Origin: Ramlibacter sp.
Lineage (GTDB): Bacteria; Pseudomonadota; Gammaproteobacteria; Burkholderiales; Burkholderiaceae_C
Direction of reading: 5' to 3'
DNA length: 64,000 nt
NCBI GenBank assembly: GCA_030695945.1
Contig: JAUYOG010000053.1
Location: 124,001 to 188,000, forward strand
The notes under the pieces are model-generated. The model saw nothing but the letters and a program-made list of their open reading frames with translations, had not been told where the DNA came from and searched no databases. The translations under genes and the position numbers were made by a program. Of this stretch, positions 52,736-60,946 are shown piece by piece; within the stretch, counting starts at the first letter, position 1; each line of letters opens with the position of its first letter.

Positions 52736-52770
52736 TACGACGGGTCAACGTCAGATACGACGGGTCAACG
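52731..52770. repeat. 20-bp tandem duplication overlapping the coq7 stop
   Basis: TCTGATACGACGGGTCAACG is followed directly by TCAGATACGACGGGTCAACG (19 of 20 identical). The first copy contains the last codon and TGA of coq7. Confidence 0.85.
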
Positions 52771-52810
52771 CGGTCCTGCGGACACGCGTCCTTGAGTCCC
52801 CTTTGGCGGT

Positions 52811-53260
52811 TCAGGCCGCCAGCAACTCGAAACTGGTCGTGATCTCCGCCGTCTTGCCCAGCATGATGGTGGCGGAGCAGTACTTCTCGTGGCTCATGGC
52901 GATCGCGCGCTCCACGGCCGCTGCCGGCAGGTCGCGCCCCGTCACGGTGAAATGCATGTGGATCTTCGTGAACACCTTCGGGTCCGCCGGCGCGCGCTCG
53001 GAAGTGAGCTTCACGGAACAGCCCCGCACATCGTGGCGGCCCCGCTTGAGGATCAGCACGACGTCGTAGGCCGTACAGCCCCCGGTGCCGGCCAGGACGG
53101 TCTCCATGGGCCGCGGCGCGAGGTTCTGGCCCCCGTTCTCCGGCTTCGCGGCGTCGGGCGCGCCATCCATCACCAGGACGTGGCCAGTGCCGGTTTCAGC
53201 GATGAAGCCCATTCCCGAACGTGCTCCCGTGTTTCCCGTCCAACTCACCGTGCATTCCAT
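52811..53260 (-). CDS. OsmC family protein
   Basis: 149 aa. Peroxidase-type Cys residues are in LAGTGGCTAYDVVLIL and HEKYCSATIML, and RPMETVLAGTGG is the typical OsmC/YhfA segment. Members detoxify organic hydroperoxides or act in redox balance; this one is of the YhfA-like subgroup with N-terminal TVSWTGNTGARSGMGFIAET. Convergent with coq7. Confidence 0.88.
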   Translation of the reverse strand: MECTVSWTGNTGARSGMGFIAETGTGHVLVMDGAPDAAKPENGGQNLAPRPMETVLAGTGGCTAYDVVLILKRGRHDVRGCSVKLTSERAPADPKVFTKIHMHFTVTGRDLPAAAVERAIAMSHEKYCSATIMLGKTAEITTSFELLAA

Positions 53261-53369
53261 CGTTTTTCACCCCATCAAAGGCGCTTGCCTCGAATAAATT
53301 CCGCTAATGCGGCGCTGTTTGTCTCACCTTGAGACAGATGAGCGTGCTGCAACGCAACAAAGTTCGGGC

Positions 53370-53375
53370 TATACT
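53370..53375 (+). promoter_or_regulatory. -10 box of probable small RNA
   Basis: TATACT in the context GGGCTATACTG is a strong -10 element; a CTGCAA-like -35 lies 17 bp upstream. Transcription would begin near 53382 and end at the terminator at 53442-53474. Confidence 0.5.
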
Positions 53376-53381
53376 GATTTC

Positions 53382-53475
53382 GCAGCATAACCAATCGGTG
53401 ATGCCCCTCTTGTCTCCTCCACCTCCTCCTATGGTGGATTCAGCCCCCAGGCCGCAAGGTCCGGGGGCTTTTTTC
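53382..53475 (+). ncRNA. Probable small RNA with anti-Shine-Dalgarno hairpin loop
   Basis: A roughly 90-nt transcript is bounded by a TATACT promoter box and an intrinsic terminator and contains no plausible ORF. In it CUCCUCCACC leads into the hairpin UCCACC/GGUGGA whose 9-nt loop UCCUCCUAU is complementary to Shine-Dalgarno sequences. Small RNAs with exposed CCUCC loops are known in Proteobacteria as translation inhibitors. It may instead be a leader of ilvA with an attenuator, since ilvA starts 34 nt after the terminator; the absence of a leader peptide argues against that. Confidence 0.55.
53442..53474 (+). terminator. Intrinsic terminator of probable small RNA
   Basis: AGCCCCC/GGGGGCT with an inner GGCC-gcaa-GGTC extension, followed by TTTTTT. 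Very stable; lies 34 nt before the ilvA ATG. Confidence 0.88.
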
Positions 53476-53508
53476 CGCCTGTGACCCGCCGCTTATGATG
53501 CTTTTGTC

Positions 53509-55053
53509 ATGAAAAAGCACCTCACACCCGCCGATTACCTCAAGAAGATCCTCACGGCCCGGGTGTACGACGTGGCGGTGGAGTCGCCGCTGGAGCCCGC
53601 GAAGAGCCTGAGCCGGCGCCTGCACAACAAGGTGCTGCTCAAGCGCGAGGACCAGCAGGCGGTGTTCAGCTTCAAGCTGCGGGGCGCCTACAACAAGATG
53701 GCGCACCTGACGCCCGAGCAGCTCAAGCGTGGCGTGATCTGCGCCTCGGCCGGGAACCATGCCCAGGGCGTCGCCATGGCGGCGCACCGCATGGGCGCAC
53801 GCGCCGTGATCGTCATGCCGACCACCACACCGCAACTGAAGATCGACGGCGTGAAGACGCTCGGCGGCGAGGTCGTCTTGCATGGCGACAGCTATTCCGA
53901 CGCCTACGTCCGTGCGCTGGAGCTGGAACAGCAACAGGGCCTGACGTTCGTGCACCCGTTCGACGATCCGGACGTGATCGCCGGCCAGGGCACCATCGCG
54001 ATGGAGATCCTGCGGCAGCACCAGGGACCGCTCGACGCGGTGTTCGTCGCGATCGGCGGCGGCGGCCTCGTGTCCGGAGTCGCCAATTACATCAAGGCCG
54101 TGCGCCCGGAGATCAAGGTCATCGGCGTGCAGATGAACGATTCGGACGCGATGTCGCGCTCGGTCGCCGCCAACAAGCGCATCACGCTGGCGGACGTGGG
54201 CCTCTTCTCCGACGGCACCGCCGTGAAACTGGTCGGCGAGGAAACCTTCCGTGTGGCGCGCGACCTGGTGGATGAATTCATGACGGTGGACACCGACGCC
54301 GTCTGCGCCGCGATCAAGGACGTCTTCATCGACACGCGCAGCATCGTCGAGCCCGCCGGCGCGCTCGCGGTGGCCGCGATCAAGCAGTACGTAGCCCAGA
54401 AGAAGACGCGCGGCGAAACCTACGCGGCCATCCTCTGCGGCGCCAACATGAACTTCGACCGCCTGCGCTTCGTCGCCGAGCGGGCCGAGGTGGGCGAGGA
54501 GCGCGAGGCCCTGTTCGCCGTGACCATCCCCGAGGAACGCGGCAGCTTCAGGCGCTTTTGCGAGCTGATCGGGACGCTGCCGGGCGGCCCGCGCAACGTG
54601 ACCGAATTCAACTACCGCATCAGCGACGCGGCGCAGGCCCATGTCTTCGTGGGCCTCACCACGCACGGCAAGGGCGAATCCGGGAAGATCGCCGCCAACT
54701 TCAGCCGCCATGGCTTCGACGCACTGGACCTCACGCACGATGACCTGGCGAAGGAACACATCCGTCACATGGTGGGCGGCCGCTCGTCGCTGGCGCTGGA
54801 CGAACGGCTGCTGCGCTTCGTGTTCCCCGAGCGGCCGGGCGCCCTCATGAAATTCCTTTCGTACATGAGACCCGGCTGGAACATCACCCTGTTCCACTAC
54901 CGCAACCAGGGCGCCGACTACGGCCGCATCCTGGTGGGGCTGCAGGTGCCCAAAACCGACAACAGGGCCTTCAAGGAATTCCTCGAGTCGCTGGGATACC
55001 CTTACGTCGAGGAAACCGGCAACCCTGTCTACCGGTTGTTTCTGCAGACCTAG
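53509..55053 (+). CDS. ilvA: Threonine ammonia-lyase, biosynthetic
   Basis: 514 aa PLP enzyme; deaminates threonine to 2-oxobutanoate for isoleucine synthesis. The PLP lysine is in VFSFKLRGAYNKM, the phosphate loop is the glycine-rich VAIGGGGLVSGVANYIKA, and SAGNHAQGVAMAA follows. Two C-terminal ACT-like regulatory domains start near residue 335 (ALFAVTIPEERGSFRRFCEL and RFVFPERPGALMKFLSYMRP), so feedback inhibition by isoleucine is expected. A strong terminator and probable small RNA precede it. Confidence 0.95.
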   Translation: MKKHLTPADYLKKILTARVYDVAVESPLEPAKSLSRRLHNKVLLKREDQQAVFSFKLRGAYNKMAHLTPEQLKRGVICASAGNHAQGVAMAAHRMGARAVIVMPTTTPQLKIDGVKTLGGEVVLHGDSYSDAYVRALELEQQQGLTFVHPFDDPDVIAGQGTIAMEILRQHQGPLDAVFVAIGGGGLVSGVANYIKAVRPEIKVIGVQMNDSDAMSRSVAANKRITLADVGLFSDGTAVKLVGEETFRVARDLVDEFMTVDTDAVCAAIKDVFIDTRSIVEPAGALAVAAIKQYVAQKKTRGETYAAILCGANMNFDRLRFVAERAEVGEEREALFAVTIPEERGSFRRFCELIGTLPGGPRNVTEFNYRISDAAQAHVFVGLTTHGKGESGKIAANFSRHGFDALDLTHDDLAKEHIRHMVGGRSSLALDERLLRFVFPERPGALMKFLSYMRPGWNITLFHYRNQGADYGRILVGLQVPKTDNRAFKEFLESLGYPYVEETGNPVYRLFLQT

Positions 55054-55126
55054 CATGTTGGACGGCCACCCCGCGGCAAGCGGGAGATGGCGCCACCTGC
55101 CGCGCGTCCCGGACTAACATCGGCGC

Positions 55127-55933
55127 ATGAGCTTCCTGCGCCAATATCTCCTTGCAGTCCAGTCCTTCACCCGCCTGCCGGTGACGGGCACGCTCGCGCA
55201 ATGGGCCGGCTCCGGCCCCGAGACGGCGCGCGCGAGTGCCGCGCATTACCCGGGCGTCGGCTGGCTGGTCGGCTTCGTGGCCTGCGCCGTTTTTGCGTTG
55301 CTGGCGACGGCGCTCGGTGACACGCCGTTTGCGCCCCTGGCTGCGGCCGTGGGATGCATCGCGGCCGCGCTGATGCTCACCGGGGGCGCGCATGAGACCG
55401 GGCTGGCACGCACGGCCGATGCGATGGGTGTCGCCGCGCCTGCCGCGCCGGCGCCCGGGATCGTCAGGGACCCGCGCATCCGCGGCGATGGCGTTCTGGC
55501 GCTCGCGCTCGCGCTGCTGGCCAAGGTGTCGCTGCTCGCAGTGCTGGCCGCGCAGTCGCCTGCCGCGGTGCTGGGAGCCCTGATCGCCGCCCATGTGTTG
55601 TCGCGGTTCTGGCCTCTGCTGCTGGCGAGCACGCTGCCATCGCTGGGCGATGCGGGCACAACCGGCGTCAGGCCGCTGTCGGCCCGCCTCGACCCGCGCG
55701 GGCTGGGCATCGCAGCGGCGTGGTCGGTGCTGGCGCTCGCGATCGCCTGGCTTGCCGAGGGCGTCGCCTTCGCGGTCCTGGCGCTGGCCGCGGGCGGCCT
55801 CGCGCTGCTGTGGATGAGGCGGCTCTTCGCGCGGCGCCTCCGGGGCTTCACCGACGACGCGCTGGGGGCGACGCAGCAGGCCTGCGAAATCGCCACCTAC
55901 CTCGGCGCGGCCGTCGGCCTGCGCGTCGGCTAG
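55127..55933 (+). CDS. cobS: Adenosylcobinamide-GDP ribazoletransferase (CobS) with unusual active-site motif
   Basis: 268 aa polytopic enzyme of cobalamin assembly, joining adenosylcobinamide-GDP and alpha-ribazole. N-terminal SFLRQYLLAVQSFTRLPV, PGVGWLVGFVAC and late LSRFWPLLLASTLPSL fit CobS. The usual acidic motif GGxHEDGLADxxDG reads GGAHETGLARTADAMG, with two Asp positions changed. The helices are intact and the frame is open. No other cob genes are near. It could be a divergent but working enzyme or one losing function. Confidence 0.8.
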   Translation: MSFLRQYLLAVQSFTRLPVTGTLAQWAGSGPETARASAAHYPGVGWLVGFVACAVFALLATALGDTPFAPLAAAVGCIAAALMLTGGAHETGLARTADAMGVAAPAAPAPGIVRDPRIRGDGVLALALALLAKVSLLAVLAAQSPAAVLGALIAAHVLSRFWPLLLASTLPSLGDAGTTGVRPLSARLDPRGLGIAAAWSVLALAIAWLAEGVAFAVLALAAGGLALLWMRRLFARRLRGFTDDALGATQQACEIATYLGAAVGLRVG

Positions 55934-55939
55934 GGCACC

Positions 55940-56587
55940 TCAGGCGCGACCGATCCAGCGCTGCCGTCCCGCCAGCCGCGCGACATCGCGCCAGTTCGAG
56001 CATTCGGCCACTACACGCGGCCACACGCGAAGGAGCACCTCGCATTCGGCCAGCGTGTCCGCGGCGGCCTGGTGCCGCACGGCGCAGTGGATGCCGAAGT
56101 AACCCATCCACTCGTCGAGCGAACGCGCTCCCACGCCTTCATGGGTGACGGCGCACAGGTGTTCGATGTCCAGCCACGGCGGCGACCAGGCGCCGCCCAG
56201 CTCGGGCCGGGCGTAGCGCTGGATCAGCGCCCGGTCGAAGGCGGCGTGAAAGGCCAGCAGCGGGGAAGTCCCGGCATAGGCCTGCAGTGCGCGCAACGCC
56301 TCGCCCGCCGGGACGCCCTCGCGCTGGCGCTGCGCGCCGATCCCATGAAGGAGGATGTTGTCCACCGCGGACGCCTCCTGCTGGCGCAACACGACCTCGA
56401 AACTGTCCGCCGGCACGATGGCCAGTCGCTTTGCCGCCCAATCCACGCGCACCGCGATCGCCGCGATCGCCAGCAGCCGGTCGCGCGCCGGATCCAGTCC
56501 GCTGGTTTCCACGTCCAGCACCACCCAGCGGGTCTCGTCGACCTCGCGGCGCCTGCCGAGCCAGTCGGGCCAGTCGAGCCGGGCCAT
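55940..56587 (-). CDS. DEDDh 3'-5' exonuclease (DNA polymerase III epsilon-like)
   Basis: 215 aa. Catalytic motifs: Exo I VVLDVETSGLDPARD, Exo II LLAFHAAFDRALIQRY, Exo III RHQAAADTLAECEVLL. No polymerase-binding or UvrC-like domain follows. It starts 1 nt past the DUF294 stop and is probably co-transcribed with it; this exonuclease/DUF294 pairing recurs in Proteobacteria. Confidence 0.88.
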   Translation of the reverse strand: MARLDWPDWLGRRREVDETRWVVLDVETSGLDPARDRLLAIAAIAVRVDWAAKRLAIVPADSFEVVLRQQEASAVDNILLHGIGAQRQREGVPAGEALRALQAYAGTSPLLAFHAAFDRALIQRYARPELGGAWSPPWLDIEHLCAVTHEGVGARSLDEWMGYFGIHCAVRHQAAADTLAECEVLLRVWPRVVAECSNWRDVARLAGRQRWIGRA

Positions 56588-56588
56588 G

Positions 56589-58499
56589 CTAGCGCTCGTA
56601 GTCCAGGTGCATGCGCTGCTGCAGCGAGCGGGCGACGCGGAAGGACTCCTTCAGGATCCGCCGGTCGATGTCATTGAGGCTGGCCACCGCGACGCGGTTC
56701 GGTTCCTCCAGCGGCGATTGCGCCTGCAGCTGCACCTGCAGCCTGAGCATCTGCATGAACTCGAATCCGCCCACCCATGCCTCGTACTCCGACGGCTGCA
56801 GCCCCATGCGCGCGCCCGCGTCTTCGAGCCGCTCGCGCGTGGAGGTTGCAGCGCTGCCGTGCGCCAGGCTGTAGAGCCGGGCCGCATCCACGAAGATCGC
56901 CGTGCCCTGCAGCTTGAGATCGACCGTGCCGCGGTCGTCCACGTCGACGCCTCCGAGCCAGTTCAGGGGCGCGGCCCGCGACAGCGCGTTCTGCGCCATC
57001 TGCTTGAGGAAGCGCGGAGTGCGCCGCGCCGCCTCCAGTACCTCGGCATGCAAGTGCTGCGCGAGTTCGGTGTAGCCCGCGAGCCCCCGCAGGTCGAAAT
57101 AGATGCTGGCGTTGAGCAGGTCCTGCGGGGCGCCGTGGTCGATCCAGTCCGCGAATCGACCACGCCACTCGCGCAGTGTCAGGCAGCACCCCGGCTCGCC
57201 GGCCATGATGCCGCCCCGGCACAGCGGATAGCCGCACGCGTCGAGCGCCAGGTTGACGTCGTGCGCAAAGACGAGAATCTTTTCGCGCTGCGCGTCGGTC
57301 GTGCCATCGGGCAGGATCAGGGCGTTGTCCTGGTCGGTCGCGATCGTCTGCTCGCTGCGGCCTTCCGACCCCAGCGCGAGCCAGCACAGGCTCGCGAGGT
57401 CGACGCCGTGCTCCGCGGACTTGAGTTCCAGCAGGCGCTGCGTCAGCACGTCGTTCAGGTGGCTGATCAGCGAGGTGAGCTGGCGCGCCTGGACGCCCTG
57501 GCTGAGCAGGCTGCGCGCGAGGCGCCGGATGTCCAGCGCCACCAGCTTCAGCGTGCCCACGTCGCGTGCGGCCCGGATCGACGTGCTGACCTGCTTGAGC
57601 GACAGGCGTTGCATCGCGAACAGGTCGCGCTCGGACACCAGCCCGATCGCGACGCCGTCGCGCGTCACCGGCACATGGCGCACGCCATGCCGCGACATCA
57701 GCAGCGCGGCATCGTGCGCCGTGTCGGTTGCCGTCAGCGAGTGCACCGGATGCACCATCACCTTGCCGATCGGCGTGTCCAGCGGCACTTCGGCCAGCGC
57801 AATGCGCCCGATCACGTCGTAGCGCGTCAGGATGCCCAGGGCCCGCCCCTGCGCGTCGACCACGAGGATGGAGCCGGTGCGCTTCTCGTGCATGCGCGCC
57901 AGCGCCTCGCGCAGCGGCGTGTCGGGGCTGCAGCTCACCGGCGGGCGCGACACCAGGTTGCCCAGCGGCGTCTCGAGCGACTGCTCCGCCAGCGTCTGCG
58001 ACGAGTACGCGACCTGCAGCGCGCGGCGCGACAGCTCGAGGAAGCCGGCAATGCGCCGTCGCAGGAAATCGGAGAACACCGGGCTGGCCTCGGCCAGCTC
58101 ACGCATGGCTTCGACCGACATTGCCAGCACGAAGGTGTCGGAGACGGCGCTGTACGTGGCCGTCACCGCGCGCCGCGCGACGGCCGCGCCGACCGGGAAC
58201 ATGTCGCCGGCCTCGTACTGGAATGCGCCGCCGACGTCCGCCAGCCCGCGCACGCCGGTCACCGAGCCCTGGCGGATGAAGAAGACGTGCCGCACCTCGC
58301 CGTCCGGGGGCTCGACCAGCACTTCGCCGGGCGCGAAGTAGCGCTGCTCGCAATGCGTAAGGAAGAAATCGATCGCCGCCGGCTCCATCTGGGCAAAAGG
58401 CGGATGGCGTGTGAGCTCCTGGCGGAAATTGGCCAGCAGGCTCGGCGACGGCACCTGCGCGGCGGCGGCCGGCGCGGGGGCGGTCGGGTGGGACGCCAT
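56589..58499 (-). CDS. cNMP-binding/CBS/DUF294 nucleotidyltransferase-like protein
   Basis: 636 aa cytoplasmic regulator-like protein. Domains in order: cyclic-nucleotide-binding fold (RYFAPGEVLVEPPDGEVRHV, about 30-150), two CBS repeats (about 165-290; TGSILVVDAQGRALGILTRY and HVPVTRDGVAIGLVSERDLF), the DUF294 nucleotidyltransferase-like domain with LGSEGRSEQTIATDQDNAL, and the DUF294 C-terminal domain. The GSxGRxE...DxD pattern is that of GlnD-type nucleotidyltransferases. It starts 2 nt after the gspC stop. Target unknown. The track ORF from 58928 overlaps gspC in another frame. Confidence 0.87.
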   Translation of the reverse strand: MASHPTAPAPAAAAQVPSPSLLANFRQELTRHPPFAQMEPAAIDFFLTHCEQRYFAPGEVLVEPPDGEVRHVFFIRQGSVTGVRGLADVGGAFQYEAGDMFPVGAAVARRAVTATYSAVSDTFVLAMSVEAMRELAEASPVFSDFLRRRIAGFLELSRRALQVAYSSQTLAEQSLETPLGNLVSRPPVSCSPDTPLREALARMHEKRTGSILVVDAQGRALGILTRYDVIGRIALAEVPLDTPIGKVMVHPVHSLTATDTAHDAALLMSRHGVRHVPVTRDGVAIGLVSERDLFAMQRLSLKQVSTSIRAARDVGTLKLVALDIRRLARSLLSQGVQARQLTSLISHLNDVLTQRLLELKSAEHGVDLASLCWLALGSEGRSEQTIATDQDNALILPDGTTDAQREKILVFAHDVNLALDACGYPLCRGGIMAGEPGCCLTLREWRGRFADWIDHGAPQDLLNASIYFDLRGLAGYTELAQHLHAEVLEAARRTPRFLKQMAQNALSRAAPLNWLGGVDVDDRGTVDLKLQGTAIFVDAARLYSLAHGSAATSTRERLEDAGARMGLQPSEYEAWVGGFEFMQMLRLQVQLQAQSPLEEPNRVAVASLNDIDRRILKESFRVARSLQQRMHLDYER

Positions 58500-58501
58500 G
58501 G

Positions 58502-58951
58502 CTACTTGCGCACCGCCGGCAGTTCGAGCGTGAGCACCGGCGGCCCGTCCTGGCTGGCCGCGATCGTCGCGCGACGCGCTTCGACAGACTGGAGGATCAG
58601 GCCCTCGTCGATGGCCGCGCCCACCCGGAACGGCTTGGCCGGGCGGCCATCCACGGCGATCAGGGCGGCCCCGCCGTGCGAGCGGTTGGCCACAACGCCC
58701 AGCAGCGCGAAGCGGCTCGAAAGGCTGGCGACCGGCGCTGCCGCCGCGGCAGCCGGGCTGGCGCCAAGCAGGCGCGCGATCGCCGCCGGGTCCGCCGGCG
58801 CGGCCGCGCGCAGGGCGGGGGCGGCCGCGACGGGCCCGCCGGAAGGCGTGGTGAACTTGAGGCCCCAGTAAACGGCACTGGCCGCCACCAACGCCCACAA
58901 TACGAAGGTCGCGCCGGCCACGGTCCACCTGGACTGCAAATTGCTCACCAT
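58502..58951 (-). CDS. gspC: Type II secretion system protein GspC
   Basis: 149 aa, short GspC/PulC. One membrane helix near the N-terminus (WTVAGATFVLWALVAASAVY) and the periplasmic HR domain with FALLGVVANRSHGGAALIAV and PAKPFRVGAAIDEGLILQSV. No C-terminal PDZ domain. GspC links the inner-membrane platform to the GspD secretin. It is divergent from gspG with 43 nt between starts and co-directional with the DUF294 gene. Confidence 0.87.
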   Translation of the reverse strand: MVSNLQSRWTVAGATFVLWALVAASAVYWGLKFTTPSGGPVAAAPALRAAAPADPAAIARLLGASPAAAAAAPVASLSSRFALLGVVANRSHGGAALIAVDGRPAKPFRVGAAIDEGLILQSVEARRATIAASQDGPPVLTLELPAVRK

Positions 58952-58994
58952 GCGGCGATTATCATTGAACCGAATCGCACTCCCCCACAACCAG

Positions 58995-59435
58995 ATGAAC
59001 TCCCTCCCCCTTCGCCTGCGCGCCGCCGTCCAGGCCGGCTTCACCCTCATCGAGCTGATGGTGGTGCTGGTCATCATCGGGGTGCTCGCGGCCCTGATCG
59101 TGCCCAACGTGCTGGACCGTGCCGATGACGCCCGCGTTACGGCCGCCCGCACGGACGTGAACAACCTGATGCAGGCACTCAAGCTCTACAAGCTGGACAA
59201 CCAGCGCTACCCCACCACCGAGCAGGGCTTGCAGGCGCTGGTCGCCAAGCCGGCGGCGGGCCCGGTTCCCCCGAACTGGAAGCCCTACATCGAAAAGCTG
59301 CCGCAGGATCCCTGGCGCAACGCCTACCAGTACCTCAACCCCGGCGTGAAGGGCGAAATCGACGTCATGTCCTTCGGCGCCGACGGCCAGCCCGGCGGGG
59401 AGGGCAAGAATGCGGACGTCGGCTCGTGGCAATGA
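58995..59435 (+). CDS. gspG: Type II secretion system major pseudopilin GspG
   Basis: 146 aa. The prepilin peptidase site is QAG|FTLIELMVVLVIIGVLAA with Glu5. LYKLDNQRYPTTEQGLQALV and the C-terminal Ca-binding-type region SFGADGQPGGEGKNADVGSW are typical. The ATG at 58995 gives the short leader; the track start lies upstream. It heads the gspGHIJKLMN operon. Confidence 0.97.
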   Translation: MNSLPLRLRAAVQAGFTLIELMVVLVIIGVLAALIVPNVLDRADDARVTAARTDVNNLMQALKLYKLDNQRYPTTEQGLQALVAKPAAGPVPPNWKPYIEKLPQDPWRNAYQYLNPGVKGEIDVMSFGADGQPGGEGKNADVGSWQ

Positions 59436-59436
59436 G

Positions 59437-59910
59437 ATGGGGGCGCGTTCGCCTGGGGGCCGCCCGGCAGCGAACCTAGCCCGGACGCCGGAACGGGGAT
59501 TCACCCTTCTGGAGTTGCTCGTCGTGGTGGCGATCATCGCCATCGCGTCGGCGGGCGTGAGCTTCGCCCTGCGCGACTCGCAGGCCACACAGCTGGAACG
59601 CGAGGCACAACGCCTCGCCGCGCTGCTCGAGTCCGCCCGTGCGCAGTCGCGCAGCAGCGGGGTGCCGGTGCGCTGGTATCCCACCGCCGGGGGCTTCAGG
59701 TTCGACGGCGTGCCGCCCAATGCCCTGCCCGAAAGCTGGCTCTCCGACACGACACAGGTCGTCGGCACGGCGACGCTGCAGCTCGGTCCCGAGCCGATCA
59801 TCGGCAAGCAGGCGGTCGTGCTGGCCTCCACCGGCGCGCCCGAGCGGACCTTGCGCATTGCAACGGATGGGCTTCGACCGTTCGCCGTGACTGCCGGGGA
59901 CGCGCAATGA
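59437..59910 (+). CDS. gspH: Type II secretion system minor pseudopilin GspH
   Basis: 157 aa from the ATG 1 nt after the gspG stop. Prepilin site ERG|FTLLELLVVVAIIAIASAG, then a soluble beta-rich domain (RWYPTAGGFRFDGVPP). The leader before the cleavage site is long (about 20 residues). The stop overlaps the gspI start (ATGA). Confidence 0.9.
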   Translation: MGARSPGGRPAANLARTPERGFTLLELLVVVAIIAIASAGVSFALRDSQATQLEREAQRLAALLESARAQSRSSGVPVRWYPTAGGFRFDGVPPNALPESWLSDTTQVVGTATLQLGPEPIIGKQAVVLASTGAPERTLRIATDGLRPFAVTAGDAQ

Positions 59911-60266
59911 GGCGATCGCGCCTCGGCTTCACCCTGATCGAGGTGCTGGTGGCGCTGGGCATCGTCGCCATCGCCCTGGCCGCGGGCCTGCGAGCGACCA
60001 GCGCGTTGACCAACAACGCGCTGCGGCAATCCAGCGTGCTGCTGGCCCATCTTTGCGCCGAGAACGAACTCGTGAAGATCCGCCTGGCCCGGCAGATGCC
60101 GGGCGTCGGCGAGACCAGCATCAGCTGCGAGCAGGCGGGCCGCACCTTCGACGTCAGGATCTCGGTCCTGCCCACGCCCAACCCGAGTTTCCACCGGGTG
60201 GATGCCCAGGTCTTCGACGAGGGTGCGCCGGTGCTGCGGCTCTCGACAGTGGTCGGGAGGTATTGA
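59907..60266 (+). CDS. gspI: Type II secretion system minor pseudopilin GspI
   Basis: 119 aa. Prepilin site RLG|FTLIEVLVALGIVAIALAAG; conserved AENELVKIRLARQMPGVGET and VRISVLPTPNPSFHRVDAQV. Part of the pseudopilus tip with GspJ and GspK. Overlaps gspH by 4 nt and gspJ by 1 nt. Confidence 0.93.
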   Translation: MRRSRLGFTLIEVLVALGIVAIALAAGLRATSALTNNALRQSSVLLAHLCAENELVKIRLARQMPGVGETSISCEQAGRTFDVRISVLPTPNPSFHRVDAQVFDEGAPVLRLSTVVGRY

Positions 60267-60946
60267 TGAGCCGCCGACCGGCCAGCCGCGGCTTCACGCT
60301 GGTGGAACTGCTGGTGGCGCTGTTCGCCCTTGCCCTGCTCGCGATCATGAGCTGGCGCGGCCTGGACGGCATGGTGCGCGCCCAGGCCCAGACGGAGGCC
60401 CGTGCCGACGAGGCACTGACCCTGCAGGTGGGCCTGGCGCAATGGGCAGCCGACCTGGACGCCCTGGTGCAGTTGCCGCAAGCCACGGCGATCGAATGGA
60501 ACGGCCGCGTGCTGCGCATGACCCGCCGCAGTACCGGGGCGCCCACGGACGGCTTGCTGGTGGTCGGGTGGACCCGCCGCATCATCAACGGCCAGGGTAC
60601 CTGGCTGCGCTGGCAGTCGCCCCAGGTCTTCACGCGAGGCGAACTGGATGCGGCCTGGCAACAGGCCGACATCTGGTCGGCCAATCCCGGCGACGAACAG
60701 ACGCGGCGCGAAGTCACGATCGTGCCGCTGCAGGAGTGGCAGATCTTCTTCTTCCGCGAGGACGCGTGGACCAATCCCCTGTCCAGCGACATCACGGCGC
60801 CGCAGGGCCCGCCCCCCGTGGCGGGCAGGACGGCCCGGGTGATTCCCGACGGCGTGCGACTGGTGCTGACCCTGCCGCCGGGAACCTCGATCAACGGCAC
60901 GCTCACGCGCGACTGGGTGCGACCGACACTCGGGGGCAGCAAGTGA
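60266..60946 (+). CDS. gspJ: Type II secretion system minor pseudopilin GspJ
   Basis: 226 aa from ATG at 60266 (TGATG overlap with gspI). Prepilin site SRG|FTLVELLVALFALALLAI followed by MSWRGLDGMVRAQAQTEARA; WAADLDALVQLPQATAIEWN is typical of GspJ. The track ORF start at 60053 is upstream in gspI. Confidence 0.93.
   Translation: MSRRPASRGFTLVELLVALFALALLAIMSWRGLDGMVRAQAQTEARADEALTLQVGLAQWAADLDALVQLPQATAIEWNGRVLRMTRRSTGAPTDGLLVVGWTRRIINGQGTWLRWQSPQVFTRGELDAAWQQADIWSANPGDEQTRREVTIVPLQEWQIFFFREDAWTNPLSSDITAPQGPPPVAGRTARVIPDGVRLVLTLPPGTSINGTLTRDWVRPTLGGSK

Noticed and set aside
53442-53474. ilvA attenuator with leader peptide
   Set aside because: No short ORF rich in isoleucine, valine, leucine or threonine codons precedes the hairpin.
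56355-58871. 838-aa plus-strand ORF
   Set aside because: Antisense to the DUF294 gene and gspC; no family pattern.
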